Origin: Planctomycetota bacterium
Lineage (GTDB): Bacteria > Planctomycetota > UBA1135 > GCA-002686595
Reading direction: 5' to 3'
Assembly: GCA_016779205.1 (NCBI GenBank)
Contig: JADHOC010000026.1
Span: forward strand, 1 to 61,695
DNA: 61,695 nt
Shown here: positions 56,304 through 61,695 of the stretch, piece after piece
Numbering within the stretch: position 1 is the first letter of the stretch
How the letters are laid out: every line of letters starts with the position of its first letter
Made by a program: the position numbers and the translations under genes
The notes under the pieces: generated by a model
The model's database searches: none
Seen by the model: only the letters and a program-made list of their open reading frames with translations
Told to the model about the DNA's origin: nothing

Positions 56304-56699
56304 ATGTCGACCCCCTCAGATCACCCACATCGGCGCCTCGCCCTGCTCCTGCTGGCCGCGAGCATCCTCCCGGGCTGCTTCTTCAGCCGCTCCCGGACCA
56401 ATCCCGAGTTGAGCCCTGAGCTCGCGAGCCAGATCATCCCCCTTCAATCCACCGCCGCGGACGTGACCGAGCTCCTCGGCGCGCCCAATGAGGTCGTCCA
56501 GCTCGGGCTCAGGACGGCGTGGCGTTACGAGCACACCGTCGAGAAGCAGAGCGCCGCCTTCCTGGTCTTGCTCGGGCTGCGCGGGGTGGACACCCAGTCG
56601 GACCGGGTGTGGGTCTTCTTCGACGCCGATGGCAACGTGACGAACATCGGGACCCAGTTCCAGGCCTCCGAGGCCGAGTACGACGTGCCGATCTTCTGA
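56304..56699 (+). CDS. BamE/SmpA-like small lipoprotein
   Basis: A 131-residue lipoprotein. The signal ends LLLAASILPGCF with Cys25 as lipidation site. The mature part has the DVTELLGAPNEVVQLG helix-turn and the VWVFFDADGNVTNIGT strand of the SmpA/OmlA (BamE) fold. BamE supports beta-barrel assembly, but many relatives have other roles. It starts at the ATG at 56304, divergent from the glycosyltransferases, and a second small lipoprotein follows 2 bases after its stop. Confidence 0.8.
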   Translation: MSTPSDHPHRRLALLLLAASILPGCFFSRSRTNPELSPELASQIIPLQSTAADVTELLGAPNEVVQLGLRTAWRYEHTVEKQSAAFLVLLGLRGVDTQSDRVWVFFDADGNVTNIGTQFQASEAEYDVPIF

Positions 56700-56701
56700 G
56701 C

Positions 56702-57148
56702 GTGGGCGTTCACTCCTTCTGCTCGGTGGCGCTGATCGCGCTGCTCTCGTCCTCCTGCGTGACCGGGGACTACAACCAGACCCGGGTCTTCCAGCCCGTG
56801 TCGGTCGAGGCCGTGGACGCCCTCGAGGTGGGCGAGGCCGAGCTCGGGGAGGCCCTCGCGAGCCTCGGGGCGCCGCTTCAGGTGATCGAGCTCGGGGCTG
56901 GCGCTGCGCTCGCGTGGGGTTGGAAGGAGTCCACGGACTGGAACATCACCGGCTCGGCGAACATCGGGAACGTGCGGGGCCGCATCCAGTACGCCGACGC
57001 CGCCCTCGAGTTCCCCGGCGTCGTCCTCTTCTTCGACCAGTCCTGGACGCTCGTGGCCAAGGAGCGGGGCTTCCTCTCGGAGCTGCTGCTCCGGCCGCAG
57101 CTCCCGCGCTTGGTCGAGGAGGACGGCGGCGTCCCGTCCGGTGCCTGA
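56702..57148 (+). CDS. Small lipoprotein, second of a tandem pair
   Basis: A 148-residue lipoprotein with a GTG start at 56702, only 2 bases after the preceding stop. The lipobox is LLSSSCVTGD. The body repeats the pattern of its neighbour: GEALASLGAPLQVIELG, then WGWKESTD and a VVLFFDQSWTLV strand, suggesting a diverged tandem duplicate with the same fold. No other motif is visible. It ends 12 bases before the molybdopterin oxidoreductase gene. Confidence 0.75.
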   Translation: MGVHSFCSVALIALLSSSCVTGDYNQTRVFQPVSVEAVDALEVGEAELGEALASLGAPLQVIELGAGAALAWGWKESTDWNITGSANIGNVRGRIQYADAALEFPGVVLFFDQSWTLVAKERGFLSELLLRPQLPRLVEEDGGVPSGA

Positions 57149-57160
57149 GCGAGCGGTGCC

Positions 57161-59203
57161 TTGAACCAGTCAGCCCGGAAGACGACCTGCCCTTTCGACT
57201 GCCCCGACAGCTGTGGCATGGCCGTCGAGCTGGACGAGGCAGGCCAGGTCGAGCGGATCCGCGGGGACCGCGATCACCAGTGGTCGCGCGGCTCCCTGTG
57301 CGGGAAGACGGCGAGCTATGCGGACCTGATCCACTCCCCCGATCGGCTGCAGGTGCCGCTCGTCCGTCGTGCGGGCGAGCTGTCCCCCGCGAGCTGGGAC
57401 GAGGCCCTCGCGGTCATTGTCGAGGGGCTCGAAGGTGTCCAGGGGGAGGACATCCTCGCCCTCAACTACGCGGGGAACATGGGGCTGGTGCAGCGGCGCT
57501 TCCCCATGCGTCTCATGCACGCGCTGGGGGCGACGGGCCACGACTACGGCGTCTGCGACGCGGCCGCCGAGGCCGGATATCAGTCGGTCAACGGCCGGTC
57601 CGTGGGGCCCGATCTCGACGAGGAGGCAGTCCCGGGCCGGTGCGACCTCTTCCTGCTGTGGGGCAGCGACGCCAAGCGGACCACGCCCCACCTCCTCCCG
57701 CGCCTGAAGGCCCTCGCGGCCGCAGGTGTGCCGGTCTACGTCATCGACATCTACCGCTCGGAGACCGTGGAGGTCGTCGAGGCGTGGGGGGGCCGGGGCC
57801 TGATCGTGCACCCCGGCAGCGACGGGGCGCTCGCCCTGGGGCTCTGCATGCGGGCCTTCGACGAGCGGGCGGCCGACCTCGCGTTCCTCAAGGAGCGCTG
57901 CGAGGGTGGCGCAGAGTTTCGTGCCGAGGTGACGGGGGCCTGGCCCCTCGAGCGCGTCTCGCGTGAGACGGGCCTCGGCGAGGAGGAGCTCAAGGAGCTC
58001 TCGTCGGCGCTGTTCGCGGCCCGGTCGCCGCTGGTCAAGGCGGGCATCGGCTTCGCGCGCCGCCGGAACGGTGGGGAGAACATGCGAGCTGTGGCGAGCT
58101 TCGCCGCCACCATGGGCTGGTCGGACAGGCTCTTCTTCCAGACCGGTGATCACTTCGGCTTGGACGACACCATCATCTCTCGCCCGGAGATCCGCTCCCA
58201 GCCGGCGCCGCCGTCGGTGAGCCAGGTCGGGCTGGGGAGGATCCTGGCGAGCGGACGGTTCCGCGCGGCCTTCGTCTGGGGCCACAACCCCGCCGCCACC
58301 CTGCCCGACTCCCTCCGCGTGCGCGAGGGGCTCGCGCGAGAGGACCTCTTCCTCGTGGTGCACGAGCTCTTCATGACCGAGACGGCGAAGCTCGCCGATG
58401 TGGTCCTGCCCGCCACGGCGGTCACCGAGCACTCCGACGTCTTCCGGAGCTACGGGCACCGGACCCTGCAGGTGGGCTGGAAGAGCAGCGCGCCGCCAGG
58501 AGAGCAGCGCAGCAACGTGGACTGCTTCGCCGCCATCGGCCGAGCTCTGGGATTCGTCGGTGACAAGGGGTTCCCGACCGACGGGAGCGGGCCAGCCTTC
58601 GAGGTGGATGAGGACGTGCTCGTGGGGGAGCTCCTCGCCGCGAACCGTGCGCGCTTCAGGGACGACGAGTATCACCGCGCGGTCGCGGGCGAGCCGGTCA
58701 AGCTCGCCCCGCGGACCTTCGAGGGCGAGGGGACCCCGTCCGGCAAGATCGAGCTGGCCTCCGCGGCCGTCGAGGCCGGGGGCGGGTCGAGGGTCGTGGG
58801 CTGGACCCCTGACGATGGGGCAGGGATGCGGGGGACCTTCCGGCTGGTGTCGGCCCCCTCGACGGCGACGCACAACTCGACCTTCATGCACGTGTCCAGG
58901 CACCGGGCGCGGCTGGGGGAGCCCCGGGCCCGGGTCCATCCCCTCGACCTGGAGTCGGTGGGGGTCCTCGATGGCGCGCTCCTCCGCATCAGCAGCGAGT
59001 TCGGCGCCGTGACCGTCCGGGCGATCGCGGACCCCGCGCTCCCCAGGAAGATGGTGCGCGTGGATGGCTTCTTGAACGAGGACCTCGTCCCGGAGGCGGT
59101 GGGCATCAACGCCCTGGTGAGCCCGGAGACCTCGGATCTGGGCGGAGGAAACGTGCTGTACAGCACCCGGGTCGAGCTGGAGGCGCCGAAGGAGAGAGCA
59201 TGA
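57161..59203 (+). CDS. Molybdopterin (Mo-bis-MGD) oxidoreductase
   Basis: A 680-residue member of the DMSO-reductase superfamily. It starts at the TTG at 57161. The cluster motif TCPFDCPDSCG...SLCGK (C-x3-C-x3-C...C) should hold [4Fe-4S]. Mo/MGD-binding segments are FLLWGSDAKRTTPH, VHPGSDGALALGL, VWGHNPAATLPD and ATAVTEHSD, plus a C-terminal beta-barrel domain. No Tat signal is present, so it is likely cytoplasmic. No small Fe-S or membrane subunit follows. It overlaps the downstream SDR by ATGA, and the substrate is unknown. Confidence 0.88.
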   Translation: MNQSARKTTCPFDCPDSCGMAVELDEAGQVERIRGDRDHQWSRGSLCGKTASYADLIHSPDRLQVPLVRRAGELSPASWDEALAVIVEGLEGVQGEDILALNYAGNMGLVQRRFPMRLMHALGATGHDYGVCDAAAEAGYQSVNGRSVGPDLDEEAVPGRCDLFLLWGSDAKRTTPHLLPRLKALAAAGVPVYVIDIYRSETVEVVEAWGGRGLIVHPGSDGALALGLCMRAFDERAADLAFLKERCEGGAEFRAEVTGAWPLERVSRETGLGEEELKELSSALFAARSPLVKAGIGFARRRNGGENMRAVASFAATMGWSDRLFFQTGDHFGLDDTIISRPEIRSQPAPPSVSQVGLGRILASGRFRAAFVWGHNPAATLPDSLRVREGLAREDLFLVVHELFMTETAKLADVVLPATAVTEHSDVFRSYGHRTLQVGWKSSAPPGEQRSNVDCFAAIGRALGFVGDKGFPTDGSGPAFEVDEDVLVGELLAANRARFRDDEYHRAVAGEPVKLAPRTFEGEGTPSGKIELASAAVEAGGGSRVVGWTPDDGAGMRGTFRLVSAPSTATHNSTFMHVSRHRARLGEPRARVHPLDLESVGVLDGALLRISSEFGAVTVRAIADPALPRKMVRVDGFLNEDLVPEAVGINALVSPETSDLGGGNVLYSTRVELEAPKERA

Positions 59204-60063
59204 ACCTCGGACTCAAGGACCGCGCGGTCTTCATCACAGGTGCCTCCGGCGGGATCGGGCGCGCCGTCGCTTCCGTCCTGGCCGAGGAGGGAGCCCAGCT
59301 GGTGCTCCATGGGAACCGGCAGGCCGAGGGGTTGAGTCAGTGGCTCGCCCAGCAGCCCTGGCGCGGGCAGGCGTCCATCGCCCGCGCCGATGTCCGGGAT
59401 CCCGAGGCCATGGATCGAGTGATGGAGGAGGCCAGGGAGCGGCACGGGCGGCTCCACGGCTGCGTGATCAACGCCGGGATCTGGCCGCCGGAGGACCAGC
59501 CGCTGGTGGACCTGGACCCCGAGCGGGTCGACGCGGTGCTCGACGTGAACCTCAAGGGAGCCTTCTGGACCTCACGTGGTTTCCTGCGGGCCCTGCGCGT
59601 CAGCGGAGCGGACCCGGAGGGTGTTGGGGCCTCGATGGTGTTCACCGGTTCGACGGCGGCCAAGTTCGGAGAGCGCGGCCATGCGGACTACGCCGCCTCG
59701 AAGTCGGGGCTCTACGGGCTGATGCGGTCCCTCAAGAATGAGATCGTGACCCTCGACCCCTACGGTCGCGTCAACGTCGTGGAGCCCGGTTGGACGGTCA
59801 CCGAGATGACCGCGCGGAACCTCGGGGAACCGGGGGTGGTGGAGCGCGTCGTCAGGACCATGCCGGTCCAGCAGCTCGCTCGGACGGACGACATCGCACG
59901 GAGCATCGCCTGGGTGCTCTCACCGACGGCAGCCCGGCACCTGACAGGGGAAACCCTCACGGTGGCCGGCGGCATGGAGGGTCGGGTGCTCTGGGAGGAG
60001 TCCGACGTGGACGCTGGCCGGGTGAAGAGTAGACTTCGATCGGACAGCGGCGCCCGCCCCTGA
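59200..60063 (+). CDS. Short-chain dehydrogenase/reductase
   Basis: A 287-residue classical SDR. The cofactor motif TGASGGIG (14-21), NNAG-equivalent INAGIWP, catalytic Ser (TGSTAAKF), Tyr-x-x-x-Lys (YAASKSGLY) and PGWTVTEMT are present. It starts within the stop of the molybdopterin oxidoreductase gene, which suggests a common substrate or pathway such as carbonyl reduction or fatty-acid modification. The substrate is not predictable. Confidence 0.92.
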   Translation: MNLGLKDRAVFITGASGGIGRAVASVLAEEGAQLVLHGNRQAEGLSQWLAQQPWRGQASIARADVRDPEAMDRVMEEARERHGRLHGCVINAGIWPPEDQPLVDLDPERVDAVLDVNLKGAFWTSRGFLRALRVSGADPEGVGASMVFTGSTAAKFGERGHADYAASKSGLYGLMRSLKNEIVTLDPYGRVNVVEPGWTVTEMTARNLGEPGVVERVVRTMPVQQLARTDDIARSIAWVLSPTAARHLTGETLTVAGGMEGRVLWEESDVDAGRVKSRLRSDSGARP

Positions 60064-60113
60064 GGGCACCGCGGCGCCATCGAATCGCCCTCTTCCTGGC
60101 AGGAGACCTCCAA

Positions 60114-60599
60114 ATGACCCCTCGCCCAGAATCCACGGGGAGCTCGAATCTGAGCCCGCGTCGAATCTTCCTTCACCTCGGCATCGTGGCGGGCTTGATC
60201 GCCGTCGCGTGCTCGAGCCACAAGCCCCGCACGATGGAGGACGTGGCCCTCGAGTCGAGCGGGCGCTTCGCCGTTGTTCTCGGGGAAGTGATCGGTGACC
60301 CCGAACGATCGGCCCAGGCGGGGGAGATCTTCGCGGTGTACCGCGAGCAGCAGCAGCGCTTCGCGACGGATATGGGCGCGCTGAAGGCTGAGTCCCTCGA
60401 CCTGTACGGGAACTACGAGACGACGGACGAGGAGTTCGAGGCCATGGCGGCTCGCCTCCGCGGGCGTCGGGAGGCCTTCAGGGACGAGATCGCAAGCGGG
60501 CTCGCGGAGCTGATCGAGGTGCTCGAGCCTGAAGAGTGGACCAAGACGATCAACCTCATGCTCGACGAAGAAGACCGGTGGCGGGAGCTGGGGCGATGA
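60114..60599 (+). CDS. Small helical lipoprotein
   Basis: A 161-residue exported protein with polar N-terminus, hydrophobic helix and lipobox-like AVACSS, then a fully helical acidic/basic body ending LAELIEVLEPEEWTKTI. The last region resembles small stress-related periplasmic proteins (Spy/CpxP-like or DUF). Its stop overlaps the start of a related gene by ATGA. Start is the ATG at 60114. Confidence 0.7.
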   Translation: MTPRPESTGSSNLSPRRIFLHLGIVAGLIAVACSSHKPRTMEDVALESSGRFAVVLGEVIGDPERSAQAGEIFAVYREQQQRFATDMGALKAESLDLYGNYETTDEEFEAMAARLRGRREAFRDEIASGLAELIEVLEPEEWTKTINLMLDEEDRWRELGR

Positions 60600-60991
60600 T
60601 GGACGAACGCAGCCAATCGGTCGGATCGCCGACTTCATTTCACCAGGTCCTGATCATCCTCTTCGGGGCCCTGTTCTTCTCGCCGGGAGGCGGGGAGCCC
60701 CTCGCGGAGCGGGTCAAGGACGCCGTCTCCGACAGCGCCAGGCAGGAGCGTGCGGTCGGCGCCGCCGAGGCCATTGATGCTGCCGTGGGCGAGGACGTCG
60801 ACGCGGTCATCAAGTGGCACGAGGAGTTCTACAGGGCCATCGGCGAGGCGGGGGCTGACGAGGCCCTGGTCCGGGGAAAGATCGATGAGATCATCGATCG
60901 CCTCGCGGAGTTCGAGCAGCAACAGCTGAGCCTGCGCGGCGACCTACGCGACCAGCTCGAGCCCTCCGAGTGGGACGAGGTGTTCGACTGA
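60596..60991 (+). CDS. Small helical exported protein, partner of the preceding gene
   Basis: A 131-residue protein (ATG at 60596) with one N-terminal hydrophobic helix (FHQVLIILFGALFF) and a helical charged body. Its end, LRDQLEPSEWDEVF, matches the LEPEEW motif of the upstream gene, so the two look like diverged paralogues translated together. No family was recognised. Confidence 0.68.
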   Translation: MMDERSQSVGSPTSFHQVLIILFGALFFSPGGGEPLAERVKDAVSDSARQERAVGAAEAIDAAVGEDVDAVIKWHEEFYRAIGEAGADEALVRGKIDEIIDRLAEFEQQQLSLRGDLRDQLEPSEWDEVFD

Positions 60992-61062
60992 GCGGGCGAC
61001 TGTCCGCGTACGGGCCCCGACCAAAGGGGGATCAGATCGGGGAGCCGCCCGCGGGGCTGCGG

Positions 61063-61695
61063 TCAGGCGTCCCCGAAGCGGATCGGCTTGCGGACCGTGG
61101 CCTGCGCGGGTGAACCCGCGAGCATGGCGGGGGCGAAGCGCCACTGCTCGACCGCCCGAACGGCCGCGTCGTCGAGGACGGCGTACCCGCTGCTGGTCTC
61201 CACGGTGACTTGGTCCACCGACCCGTCCGCGGAGACCTCCACGAGCAGGACGACCGTCCCTGTCCAGCCTCGCCGAGCCGCCAGGGAGGGATAGGCCGGG
61301 GGCACGCAGAGGCCTTCGATGGGCTCCGGGGACGACGGCGCGGACTCGGCGCCGGGCGGCTCCTCCTCGGGTTCGGGGAGCTCGACGGGCTCGGGCGGAG
61401 CAGCCGTGGGCGTGGGGGCCCCGGGGTCTTCCTGTGGTTTCCGGGTCCGGACGCTGCTCACCTTCGGAAAGACCACGGACTCCAGCAGGTTGCTGGTGGT
61501 CGGCGCCGCCGCGCGCGGCGGGTGGGCCTCGATCGGGGGGGAGGGCTCCTCGGGCAGGATCAGCGGCTCCTCGGGGACCTCCACCTCGGGCTGCCTGGGG
61601 GCGATCGCCTCCAGGATCTCGGTGGGCTCAGCCTGGACCGTCGGGGCCGGCGAGGAGAACTGCGCGAGGAACTCCTGGCCGCGCTCGGCGTCGCT
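61063..61695 (-). CDS. TonB family protein, C-terminal part (5' end outside the window)
   Basis: The minus frame stays open to the window edge, so the visible 210 codons are partial. The C-terminal about 75 residues are a TonB_C domain (PPAYPSLAARRGWTGTVVLLVEV, then VRAVEQWRFAPA). The upstream part is a Pro/Glu-rich periplasm-spanning linker with repeated PEEP/PEPV units. It would transmit proton-motive energy to outer-membrane receptors. The GTG at 61582 is not the true start. Confidence 0.85.
   Translation of the reverse strand, partial: SDAERGQEFLAQFSSPAPTVQAEPTEILEAIAPRQPEVEVPEEPLILPEEPSPPIEAHPPRAAAPTTSNLLESVVFPKVSSVRTRKPQEDPGAPTPTAAPPEPVELPEPEEEPPGAESAPSSPEPIEGLCVPPAYPSLAARRGWTGTVVLLVEVSADGSVDQVTVETSSGYAVLDDAAVRAVEQWRFAPAMLAGSPAQATVRKPIRFGDA

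Overview
The window is a GC-rich (by eye about two thirds or more G+C), gene-dense bacterial chromosome segment with no phage, IS element, CRISPR array or rRNA. About 55 protein genes and one tRNA can be supported. The gene set fits a Planctomycetota-like organism: a Tat-type Gfo/Idh/MocA oxidoreductase, very large exported proteins with carboxypeptidase-regulatory-like repeats, a PPi-type phosphofructokinase with a membrane pyrophosphatase, few Shine-Dalgarno sequences and frequent GTG/TTG starts. The cell envelope is diderm: an outer-membrane barrel, lipoproteins, a Wzm/Wzt polysaccharide exporter and a TonB-type protein are present. The phylum call is inference from gene content, not from a phylogenetic marker.

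Layout. 1-4.9 kb: ispH overlapping a [2Fe-2S] ferredoxin, a DEAD-box RNA helicase and exonuclease III. 5.0-9.0 kb: a methyltransferase/coiled-coil protein converging on wzt and wzm. 9.0-10.6 kb: a Lon-substrate-binding-domain protein and a SirB1/transglutaminase-like protein. 10.8-20.0 kb: one long plus-strand run with two thiolases, a 3-hydroxyacyl-CoA dehydrogenase, two cyclophilins, an enoyl-CoA hydratase, a swivel-first aconitase-family protein and an isocitrate/isopropylmalate dehydrogenase, ended by a strong hairpin. 20.1-24.4 kb: a minus-strand set of three exported or membrane proteins of unknown function. 24.9-32.6 kb: a Gfo/Idh/MocA protein, a QTMAN-like glycosyltransferase, a ferritin-like protein beside an HD phosphohydrolase, an aminotransferase and a 684-residue anchored protein.

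32.9-42.4 kb: a tRNA-Leu with the unusual anticodon AAG, a PPi-type phosphofructokinase, a cupredoxin-like protein, a matrixin-type metalloprotease with TIG domains, a lipocalin, a receiver-domain relic, rsfS (apparently starting at ATC) and a K+-type membrane pyrophosphatase. 42.6-46.7 kb: a DedA protein, a TPR-like/ABC-permease/ABC-ATPase operon and a divergent FHA protein. 46.8-50.8 kb: an operon for an outer-membrane barrel, a periplasmic protein and a hybrid histidine kinase. 51.1-61.7 kb: a 1014-residue anchored repeat protein, two overlapping glycosyltransferases, two small lipoproteins, a molybdopterin oxidoreductase coupled to an SDR, two small alpha-helical exported proteins and the 3' part of a TonB-family gene.

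Points most worth following up are the ATC start of rsfS, the A34 tRNA-Leu, the methyltransferase-coiled-coil/Wzt pair (possible polysaccharide chain terminator and ruler), the barrel-periplasmic-kinase operon (possible outer-membrane-to-cytoplasm signalling) and the bacterial QTMAN homologue.
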